Source: Seminavis robusta
Lineage: Eukaryota > Bacillariophyta > Bacillariophyceae > Naviculales > Naviculaceae
Reading direction: 5' to 3'
DNA length: 44,858 bases
Assembly: GCA_903772945.1 (NCBI GenBank)
Contig: CAICTM010000866.1
Location: forward strand, 1-44,858
A model generated the notes under the pieces. The model worked only from the letters and a program-made list of their open reading frames with translations. It was not told the DNA's origin and did not search any database. This document shows positions 19,783 through 31,700 of the stretch, piece after piece. How positions within the stretch are numbered: position 1 is the first letter of the stretch; every line of letters begins with the position of its first letter. The translations under genes were made by a program, and so were the position numbers.

Positions 19783-22700
19783 CTAGCTAGGAGAGAGGAA
19801 AACCTCAAAGCCGCACCATGTCTTCTTTCCTGGTTTCAAGGTCCTCCCTCCGTCAACATCACCATCACCCGTGTGCTCAACGGCAGAAGTTGTAAAGGCA
19901 ATTTGGACTGACGATTCAATGACGGAAGACGCGGAAAAGGAGTCCGAGTACGACAGAGAGCCACTCATGGATAGCAACGCCCTCGTTCGAGCCCTCCAAA
20001 GTCTCCACCATCGTTGGATGCGTGAGGCAGAGTTACGCTCCTGAATGGAGCGAAGGAGACGGATGCCCGCTCCATACTTCTTCATTGCTTGGTACAGCTT
20101 TCGTGCCAGTACCAAACGCCACCATCTTTGCAAAACAACTGACGACACGGAACACAAAATCTCGTGGCGGCGGTCAACCAGTTCCTTGAGCGTCTCTTTG
20201 ATCAGTTGGGCTCTCTTTGCTGCAAAAAAATGGGTCCACAGAAATTCTTGGATTGCTAAAGCAGCTGCACGAGCTGCCAAGTATCGTTTTCTGCCAACGA
20301 AACTGCGATATCGAGACTGGATCGAAACAGCTGCGGAGCAACACTTCAAGTAGTGTGTCCTGTTGAGGAACCTGCGACATCGCGACTGTATCGAAATCGT
20401 GGCCTTGGCCTTATTCCGCTTCGAACGCCACTTCCGTTGAATATTTCTTGCGGCGTATTCTTTCCACTCCTCCACAACTCCTTGCCAGGCGTCGGAATCA
20501 ACCAGAACTGGCGACAGATCACTGCCAGTACTGTTGTTGTCGCTGCCTTGACCTAAGCTGACAACGTCATCGTTAGACTGCAATTTCAGTTTTCCCAGCA
20601 AGTCCTCGACAATTTCAATCCCTTCACGGAACTTTTTCTCGGAATCTCCAATTCCTAGCTTGGTTTTCCACTTGGCCAATGCCCTTTTCCTACGAAAGCT
20701 GCGTTGGAGTGCAATGATCGCTTGGGTGTGCCTTCTGTGGGCAGCTTCTTGCTTAGCGCGTAACTGTTTGAAGACAGACCGAATCCCTGCAATCTGACAC
20801 GCCACCGCAGCGCTTCTTGTCGTGTCAGTCAGAGCCCTCAGCCATATCTCTCGTGTGCTTCCAACGACCACACAAGCAAAACATCCCAAGTACAGCGCTG
20901 AACAGATTCGGAGCTGGGCATTGAATGTCTGGGGGAATGCCTGAAGGGCATTCTTTCCTGTGAGAATGTGCCGACTACATTGTGAGCGCCACATTCGCTG
21001 GATTTGAATAGCCGCACGGACGCGATTGGCTTGACGTTTCTTTCGAACGAGTCTTTGGATTTTTGTACTTGCTTTCCTCCGACGTCGATGGAGGTTCATG
21101 GCACTGCTGTGCTTCCACCATCTTTGAATCTGGATTGCTGCTTGCTCAAAGTAGGCCAAACGGGCAGTCGGAGTCTTCGTGAGGACTGACAAGCAAAGAG
21201 CAAGAAAGCTGGCGGACAACACGGTGCACTTCTTTAACGCCGCAGCCACTGAAAGGAGTAGCAAGGAAAGTCCAAAGCTACTTCTGAAAACGTAGACTTG
21301 CCGAGGAGGGATTCCATATTGCCAGATCAATGCATTAGTTTGCGGCCCAGAGCAAAAACACGCCGTCAGCAGATCTCTAAGGCATTTTTTGAACACGCCC
21401 TCCAATTCCAAAACAGAGAAATTCGGAAGCACTAAGCCACGCGCATGGTCAAAGTGGAATGCCACTTCTCTGCTCAGCACCCTTTGCGTCCATGTTGAGT
21501 TGGAAAACTGAAAGCAGGAAGGGGCTACAGCGGTGCGGGTTTTCAAAGTGGTGCAACCGCGTCCAAATCTTGATCGATGATCGCCTCCCCAGAGCATTAC
21601 CAAAGCCTGCTGCATCAAAACCAAGATGCCTCGAGTATCATCTGGACTCGCTGAGAGAGCAGGCCCGGATGGGGCTGACGCGGACGGTACTGGTTGGTGG
21701 ATGAGATGGGCAAAGGTCTGAGGTTCAAACATTCTCTGCAGTCCGGGCGACGTCGATCGGGAAGCGATGACTATGTCCGACACAGAGTGCATTCCACCGT
21801 CCACGGTCCCTTGGGAGAGAACACGCAGCACGCAGTAAAGATGCCGTAAGATCATCCACGACGATAGTTGAGTACCGTTTTCAGATCTCGACCCAATCTG
21901 CTGAAAGAAGGGGATATACCTCGGATCAGGGTCTCTAGAAGGACACCGATGACGCCACAGTCTGAACACCACTTGGATAAGGAGTGTTGCTTGCTTTGTT
22001 CGTTGGTACCTTTGCCAGGCCACAAAACTTCTGGAAATTTTCTGGATTTCTACTGCCTTTTCCCATTTCCTCGTCATGGCAGCTCTTGCCAGGTGCTGCA
22101 GTTGCACCAACCCGTCGAGGCATAGCTTAAATTCCCTCCTGCAAGCGCGCATTCGAACGCTAGTCTGAAGAACTGTGAAGCCAGCCTTCGCCTTTCGATA
22201 TCGCACCTGCGAAACCCAGCGACGCCAGCAGCATTGAACGAGTTCGCTGGCAGCCTTCCGAGTTCTGAAAAGCACCCTTGGGACTCGTCCTCGCCACCAA
22301 GACTGCAAATGAACGATCAACCTCCTCTGAAAGAGAAACTGTTTTCGACTGTAAGAGCATCTCCACAGCCTCTGGATAGTGGAAACCGCTGCGGTGGCGC
22401 TCAAATACTGTCGACGGCACACCACTCGGCGCCAGGCTCGTTGCAAAGCAATGGTGCTCTCGAGTTTCAGGCTGTAACACCGTCTCCAGGCGGACTGGAA
22501 TTGTCGCACACGGTCCAAGTGTTGTAGGTACGTTTTTTGGCCGGAGAATGAGCGCCATTGGCGCTGAAGAGTCGTGGCACTCGTTCGCGCACGAGAAAGC
22601 GTCTGCTGGCACCGAACTCTACGCCAACAACTTTGGACCTTTGTGGCCGCCTGCATCCTCAGCCAGAAGAATTTCTTCCATTTAACCTGAAAAATGCAAA

Positions 22701-25700
22701 TTCCAAAACAGAACTGTGTGTATCTCATTCTCATCTTCAACAAACCTCCAAGTGAGCTCAAGCTGGATGTCCATCACAAGTTGTTATATTGGTTTAACTT
22801 ACCACAACCCTTCTTATTTGGCGCTGGAGTAGAATGGCTGCATCTTCTCTTTCTGAGAAAATGTCTTTCCATCTTCTCTGCAAGATAATCATTCCAGAAA
22901 ATATACATTGGTATCTGCTCCTTTCCCTGAATCCTCTCAATTTTGCCTGCAAATGGATGGTGGTTCGACACAGCTCATGGAAGTTAGATACACATGAAAC
23001 CTTTCTTGCCCAGCTTTGGATTGCTGTGGCAGCAATTGCTTTGGCCATGAACAATTTCTTCCGTCTTCTTTGAAGCAAAACAAATCCAGCAATTGCTGTC
23101 TTGTAGGCCAGCCTATCCCGAGACCCTCTCCATTGCTTCTGCAGTTGGACAGCTGCATGGCACAGTTGGTGGAATGCTGTTTGACAGGCAATCTTCCTTC
23201 TGTAAGCTTGAATCACTACAACCGCTATGGTTCTTTTTAAGAGTAGCCTTCGCCACCTCCTCTGGAGAAAAATGGTGCCAGCACGGACTCTCTTGTAATG
23301 TAGGCTACTCTGTAATGCTCTCCAGCAAGCCTGTATCTGGATTGCAGCACAGCACTGCCGGCTGAACTTCATATGAAATGCAACTTTTCTTGCCCAGCTC
23401 TGGATTGTTGTAGCAGCAATGCACCTCCTTGAAGTCCTCCTTGAGAACACTTCACTCCATCTTCTTTGCAGGGGAACAATCCCAGCAACAAGCTTCTGAT
23501 AGGCACACCTATCCCTTGCACCTCTCGCATGTGCCTGGATATGAATGGCACAGCCACATATCTGTTGGAAGTTCGACTGGCACACTGTCATTCTGAAGAT
23601 GCTCTGGAGAATTGTGACAGCCACAACTCTGCAAGAGAGCACCCTCTTCCATCTCTTCTGTAGTGAAGCAAAGCCAGAGATTGCCCGCTGATATTTGGCC
23701 CTCTCCCTGAATCCTCTGAAGTGTGCCTGTACCTGGACAACAGCATGGCACCACCGATTGAACTTGGTATGGCACTCAACTTTTCTTGCATGACTCTGGA
23801 TTGTTATAGCAGCAATGCACCTTCTTGAGAACACATCACTCCATCTCTGTTGCAGGGAAACAATCCCTGCAAGAAACTTCTTGTAGACAAGCTGTTCCCT
23901 TAGTTCTCTCAGCTGTTCTTGCAGCTGTCTTTTTGCATGGAGCAATGTTCGATACTTCAATCGGCAGGATGTTGTTCTTGCAAAGCTCTGTAGCACTGTT
24001 GCAGACTCAGTTCTTGTTGAGAACTCTCTGTTCCATTTTCTTTGCAGGATCACAATTCCAGCAAGGGCATTCTGGTAGGCACACCTATCCCTTGCACCCC
24101 TCGCATGTGCCTGGATTCTAACCGCACAGCTACATAAGTGGTGGAAGTGTGATTGACACACTGCCATTCTAAAAGTGCTCTGAATAAGTGTGGCAGCCAC
24201 AACTTTGCAAGAGAACACCCGCTTCCACATAATCTGCAGCGATGAAAATCCAGGGATGATCTGTTGGTATTTGGCCCTCACCCTGAATCCTCTGAAGTAT
24301 GCCTGGAGATAAACAGTTCTGTGGCGTAGCCCATGGAAACTTGATTCGCACATTGTCTTTCTGGTAAAACTCTGAAGTCTTGTGGTAGCCTTGACTTTGG
24401 TTGAGAACACTCTCTTCCATTTTCTTTGCAGAATAACAATTCCAGCAAGAGCATTCTGGTAGGCACACCTATCCCTGGCACCTCTCACATGCGACTGGAT
24501 TCTAATGGCACAGCCACATAAGTGGTGGAAGTCTGACTGACACACAGTCATTCTAAGGGTGCTCTGAATAAGTGTGGCAGCCACAACTCTGCAAGAGAAC
24601 ACCCGCTTCCACATAATCTGCAGGGATGAGAATCCAGGGATGATCTGTTGGTATTTGGCCCTCACCCTGAATCCTCTGAAGCATGCCTGGAGATGAATAG
24701 TTGTGTGGCGTAGCCCATGGAAACTTGATTCACACTTTGTTTTTCTGGTAAAACTCTGAAGTCTTGTGGCAGCCTTGACTTTGGTTGAGAACACTCTCTT
24801 CCATTTCCTTTGCAGCAATGCTAATCCAGAGATGATGCATTGATGTTTGGCCCTCTCCCTAGAGCCTCTGAAGTGTGCCTGCAGCAGGATACTGTTGTGG
24901 CGTAGTTGACGGAACTTTGACCTGCCACCAATCTTCCTGACGAGAGCTTGGATTGATGTGATGGCCTTGATTCTTTTGGAGAAGAGACAACTCCATCTCC
25001 TTTGCAAGACAACCATTCCAGAAAAGATGCAACAGTACCTATGTCTTTCCCTGTATCCCCTCAAGCGAGCCTGGAGATAGATAGCATTGTGTAACAACGC
25101 ATGGAACTTTGTTACACAGAAAACCTTTCTCTTCCAGCTCTGGATTGATGTGGCAGCAATTGCTCTCATCAGGACCAGTTCTTTCCATCTTCTTTGCAGC
25201 AAAAGAAATCCAGCAATTGCGCTTTTGTAGATGAGCCGATTACTGACCCCCCTGAAGCAAGACTGGAGCTGGATGGTGCCACGGCACAACCGAAGGTATT
25301 TTGACTGACAGACTACTTTTCGGGTGATGGCTTGGAGAATTATGCACGCCTTGGCTCTTCTTGCGAAAACCCTCTTCCACTGCTTTTGCACTATTGTTGC
25401 TCGAAGCAGCAGCTGCTTGTACTTGCGGCTATCCCTGAACCATCTCCAGCGAGCCTGAACCTTGACAGCACTCTGGCGACAATGGAGGAACTTTGATTGA
25501 CAGGCTGCTGCTCTCACAGTCCGCTGGAGTACAACAGCCGCCTTGACTCTTTCAGAATAGACTCGCCGCCAGAATTTCTGCAGAATTCTTGCCCCAAAAC
25601 AGTGCTGCTTGTACCCCTGCTGACCAAGAAACCCTCTCCAATGGGCCTGTAGTTTGACAGTACTGCTACGCATTGTCTCCAGCCTCTTCTGGCATGCGGC

Positions 25701-28700
25701 CTTTCTAACAAGTCTTTGGATCAATGTGGCAGCTTGCACTCTTCTCGCAAACCCTCTTTTCCAATGCTTTTGGAGTCCCATGATTCCTGACCGGGCATGT
25801 TTGTACCTCCGGCTATATCTAAAGCGTCTCAAATGAGCCTGGATCTTGACTGCACTGAACCTGGCTGTCTTGAATTTGATCTTGCAAACATTGACCAGAT
25901 TCCATCGTCTCACAGAGTCTTGAAGTAGCCGGCAAGCACGTTGGCATGATAAGAAAGACGTTCGCTTGGTGTTCTTCCTCCAGTAGGACTGAATCTTCAT
26001 TGCAGCCTTTGATCTCCGCTTCAACACCAATCTTGTGGAATCATCTCGCCAAGCTTGTTGTATTCGGGTTGATGACTTGATTGACTTGACATACAGACGT
26101 TGGTGGCGATGCCTACGATAAACCGACTGTATGATTGTCGCACAAATGATGCAGATCACATAGTTGAACCTTGTGTACGTGCACCGCCAGAACTTCTGTA
26201 AAACAGTTGCAGCTCTGTGCCTGCGAGTCATATGTTGGATGAAGACTGCCTGAATTTGGCGGGCGCTTGACCACTCGAGTTTTCTCTGCATTCTTTGTTT
26301 CCACCAACGTTGCATCCTTTGAGCAGCTGCAGTAATGATTTGCTTTTTCCTTGCTTTCCTTGCTGCTAGGAGACAATCGTGTTGATGCTGGATCTGTGAC
26401 ATCATGGAACGTAGCAGTTCATAGCTTTGTCTGCACTTTAGCATTCGCCACCAAGATGCCAAACTTGTGGCTGCCAACTCACGTCGATAGACCCGTCTGC
26501 ACTTTAGCATTCGCCACCAAGATGCCAAACTTGTGGCTGCCAAGGCACGTCGATAGACCCGTCTGCACTTTAGCATTCGCCACCAAGATGCCAAACTTGT
26601 GGCTGCCAAGGCACGTCGATAGACCCGTCTGCACTTTAGCATTCGCCACCAAGATGCCAAACTTGTGGCTGCCAAGGCACGTCGATAGACCCGGCGACGT
26701 ATGAGACACTGAAACCAAACAAAGGATGTGTTGATTCGCCAATAGACAAACACAAAAGGTCTTTTTCGTTGTAACCGCTGCAATCGAATTGTACTGCGAC
26801 GCAAACGAAGAAACTTGCCTCGAGTGCCTTTTGTTCTCCAGTAATCTTGAATTCGTGCTGCGGCAAACTGCTTCTGGCGGTGAATGCATACGATGGCAAG
26901 CTGAAACATCACCAGTCCCTTCTTGACTTTTCTCAAGACTGATTGCGCATGCAGACGTCGCCAATGGCTCTGTAGGATCAATATAGATGCTCGATACTCA
27001 GCATATCGACTCCTGGCCATCATTCGACGAAAACATGATTGGATCAAAACTACCGAGTACGTCAACCTTCTTTCCCGGATCAATCTCCTGAACCGAATTC
27101 GAAGCAACGCCATCCCATGGCAAAGTTTGCTGTATGCCCCCTTGGAACTAATAGATCTGAACTTGGATTGGAGAGCAATGACTCCACGGAGACAGATTCT
27201 GAGCCGGTTCTGGCACCTCAAGCGGCGGCAATGAGTCTGCACAAGAACAGCCAAGTGAACCTGCTTTGCAACTAGCTGTCTGTTCCGAACAATTCGTTGC
27301 AGCAGAACGAGTCCATGGCATAGCTTGCGGTACCATGACCTAAACCTCCAAGCTGCCTGGACGAAAGCTACGGCATCTTTCTGCCTGCGAAAATGACGTC
27401 TACGGGCCACCATGAGCCAACTCTTTTGAATGGCAATGGCTGCTTGTTTCGCCCTTGCACGGGCCAAACTTCTTTGAACCGCTTGTTGAAGCACCTGGAT
27501 TCCCCTGATCATCCGCTTGAATCTTTTACGAACGTAGAATGATCGCCAGCTTGCCTGAAATCTGATAAAACCATGTCGCTGTTGGTTGAACCTCCTCGTA
27601 TCTACGAATCGCCGCCAGCTCCGCTGGAGCAATGTGGAAGCTCGAGTGTGTTGTGTGCTTAACTTCTGTAACTCGCTGAGGATCAATAGCAAGGCAAATC
27701 TATTCTGAAAGTTCTTGTACGCTCTCTGTGCACTTCTGGATCGCCTCCATGCTTGCACCCGAATTGCTGAACGACGCAGTAGGTTGAACTTGCTCGCACA
27801 GCTTTTGCAACGCCACGTATTCTGTATCAATGTTGCAGATTTGCATTGGTTTCTACGAAGCAAATGCCGCCTTGCCAGAGCCTGTAACGGGGGGAGGCCT
27901 CGTTGAAAGTTTTGATATTTCACCTGAGCACGTCGCATCCGACACAGCTTTTGCAGCAACATTGCTGACTTGCGTAGCTTTCGGTACAGGCACTGGGAGG
28001 TTTTACGGCGCCACTGCCGCTGGATGGACGCAGCCGATCGGAATTGGAGAGCCAGGCACTGCGTCCTCCTAACTCCTCGTTGCAAAGATGTCACTGCACT
28101 GAGCATCTTCTTGTAGCGACGAGCCGCTTGCCACCCAAGAAGCGACTTCTTTATGACAGAGGCGGCGAGGCGTTCCAAAGCATATGTCCTTTGACACAAT
28201 TTCTGTCTAACGTGAGCCTGTATTCTGATCGCCGACTTGACCTTAATTTCTTGCCAGTACTCAGCTCGGGCCTTCAAGAAGTCAAGTCTCATGCGCAACC
28301 TCGTGTACTTTGAGTGACACAGATATCGACGAACTTGAGCCTGGAGTACAACAACAGCACTCAATGCTCTGAAGTAGCTCGACCGACATCTTCTGGCATA
28401 TACAAGGGCCTGAAGTCGGGATGCGATTGTAACAGCCGCCGCCCTCGAGGCACAGAACTTCTTTGTACAGCTTTTTCGCCTCCAGTTGCTAGAGATGACT
28501 GTTGCAGCCCGATCTAGCTCGCGACGAATCTTCCTTCGCAACTTGATCTGTTGCATTAGGGCCAATCTCATCGCTCTTACTTGTATTCGATGGCGCCAAA
28601 AATTCTGAATCAAACTCGCTGCCGCTCTTTGAGCGCCGTGAGCAATTTTGATCCGAACCTTGCGTCTCGATCGGAACTGGTGTACTTTGTTTGCTTTTCG

Positions 28701-31700
28701 CTTCTTTGCCAGTAGATTCAAACCATGCTTTCGGCATAACAGTCGCCTGCCAAAGGCTTGTATTCGCAAGATTGCGAGCATCCGCTTCCTTTTCCGACAT
28801 CTCCGTCGGTGGCAAGCCTGCAGCACTTGAACCCCCCACTGGAGTTTCAAAAAGGCTCTCCTTGCAAGGTATCCTCTCCAACGAGACTGAGCCTGAATCA
28901 AGCCGTACGTAAGGATCAAGAATTTCAGGCGTGCAATGTTGGATCTGTACCAGCTCTGCAGCACGACTGTTGATGCAACTTCGAGCGCTTTCTTCTGTTT
29001 GAGATACCTGAGCTCGCCTCGTGCAACACACATTCTCCAAGAGGTTTGGATTGTCAAAGCAGCAAGTCGCGCACATTCAAACTGTTTTCTTTGAATGTAG
29101 CGTCGGAATGTAGCCTCAATTCGAGTAGCACAGGCATGCTTTCTTCCAAGTCGCATTCTAGCAAAGCGCTGAATCTTGAGCACGGATGCTCTGATTTGGA
29201 GGAAGGCACGCCTGCTGCAAACACATCGAGCTACTTTCTGCATTGTGACAACTCGCTCACAAGTGAGAAGGAATTCTCTTCTTTGAAGAAATCCTCTGGA
29301 GCAGGCTTGAAGCTGGAATTCGAAGCGGAACGTTAGGTGGGGGGCTTACAGGATCCAGTGCAACTCTTGTTCCTCCTTTCTTACCTGAATGACGATGATT
29401 CGGAAAAGTGTGAAGTACGCCTCCAATCTCACTGATCTCCAAAACGCTTGGATGCGAACTATTGCTCTGAGTCTCTTGCCAGCCTCAGACCTTGCAACAA
29501 AGCTCCTGTACATTGCTTGAATTGCTTTGACAGACTTTCGTTTCCGGGTGAGATCATGGCTAGCAACACCCTGTCGTAGAAACGCCTGTATGCGGGTGGC
29601 CATTTCCCACTTGCGGTCTTCGAGCCATCGGTATGCACGCCAAGTTCGCTGGACGTAGATCGCTGCTCCTCTGTATATGTGGTAGGAGAAGCGAGTGTAG
29701 AAGCATCTCCACATCGCCTGGATTTTACGGGTTGCTTCAAGAGTCGCTTGATACTTGCCGAGTTCACGGTTTGCACGATATATTGCCTGGGCTGCCACTA
29801 TACAGCGCCTATTCTCTTTGAACAGGCGCCTCTGGAATGCACGTCTCCAGACCTTTTGCAGGCAAAGAGCCGCCATGTTCTCACTGCGCACTCGGGCTTG
29901 AATCATTTTCCTGGGAAGACGTCGTTGTTTAGAATCGACTCGACTCGACAATCAAGTTGACTTTACGAACGATTTGGGTGGACATACCTTGTCTGAAATT
30001 GCAACATTTCTACTGCAGCAAGCAAATGATGATATCGAGTTTCTTCGCAGAACCTGCGCCATTCAGCCTGGATCTGAGATGCAGAAATGTTCGTCAAGAG
30101 AATGTAGCGTCTCTGTCTATCGTACGCTCGTTTCTGTTGACTCCCACGGAACCAGCTTGAGATAACTGTTGCCGCAAGCATCCACCTGTCAACCGTCCAT
30201 CTCAAGAGCTTTCCGCGGCAAACACGCTGGATTTGGATGGCCCCCCTGCATTCGAGTTGCATTCGTTTTCTCACGAGGCGACCCCTCCAAAATCTCTGGG
30301 CATTCAATACGGAATAGTGGAAGTAGTTGTACCCCTGGTATGTACGGAATCGTCTAAATGCGCTCTGGATTGTGGTGGCACTAAGTGATCGGAAGATTTG
30401 GTTGTAGCTCTCGAATCTCCACCATCTTTGGATGAAAACGGCTTTCTCCTCCTCTCTTAGGATCCTCAAGACAATCAATCTTCGAGAAATTGACTGGAGG
30501 GCTATGGACGCACGTCGTAGCAACCTGAACCTTCGTTGGCCCAACACTGATCGCACCTTCGATTGAATGACAATGGCGGTTGACACCTGCTTCAAGAATT
30601 GCTTTCTTCGGAGGTAGCTTTTCCAACGAGATTGGATCTTTGTTGCGTCTTTATCAGCCGCTGCAAGCTGGTTTTGTCGGTGCGAGTTCCAAAAATACCT
30701 GAAGGCAATTCTGGCAGCCCAGTACTGGAAGACAATGCCTCTGACGAGCTCACCCCTGAAGAAAGCCTGGATCACCAAAGCAGCCTTGGCCTTGCGGTTT
30801 GCGAGCCACATACGAACCACAGTCTGGACGACCACAGCAGACAGCTTGTATCTCGAATAATGCACCACTGCCATCCGTCGCCTAACTTCCTTTTGTATGA
30901 TTGTGGCCGCGTAGCGTTCGGCTGGAGCCCTTCGTCTTGTTAATGACCTTTCAAACAGAGACATTCGCGTTTCTTTTTGCGCTTGCTCGTACAAATGCTG
31001 ATGAAGAGAAGCCTTGATAGCCAACTCGAAAAGCTTCTTTCGTGACATTGCTCCTGTTCGTCTTGTGAGCATAAGAGTCCCCGCGGCATGAACCGTTACG
31101 AATGTGTTCACGACCTCTCCAACGGCTAGCTCGAAGCTGATGTAGAGAATATTGTTCCATTCCACAAAGACCTCGCCCCCCTCTGTGGAGAATTTTTCAC
31201 TTGCCCCAACACAGCCAATCTCACCGATTGCCTTCGAAACAGCAAGCACATGTGCCCGCCTCCGAAGTTGACGGTCTCGAGCTACCCTACCGTTGCTGCT
31301 CTCGACCAAGACATTGCAACGGAGTAACAGCCGCGCGACATAGTCGAGCTGTGACTGGTACATTCTCCAAGCGCTTTGAATCTTTGCACTCGCTGCGTTG
31401 ATCTGTCCCCTCGTGGTCCGTGTAGTCCTCGAATACGCCAATACATTGCCATCGGTGAATTTGTCACCAGTGTAATATCGCTCTGCTGAGCGAGATCGAC
31501 GATGGGTCTTGGCCACGTGTCGTCGCTGCGGAGATCGATGTCTCCCTCGAGATCTAACACTTTGTGTACCTTGAATTGTACTCTCTCGAAATGACTTAGG
31601 CATGCGCTTGCTCGATTTTTTGTTTCCTGTGGCCCTTTGGTCAATGCACTCTTTAGTCGTCGGAGTGGTAATGATGTTTGCAAGAGGAGGCTTTCGCCGC

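Noticed and set aside
24017..26692. Transposon or CRISPR-like interpretation of the direct repeats
   Set aside because: The repeats are in-frame protein-coding units without spacers, terminal repeats or transposase genes.
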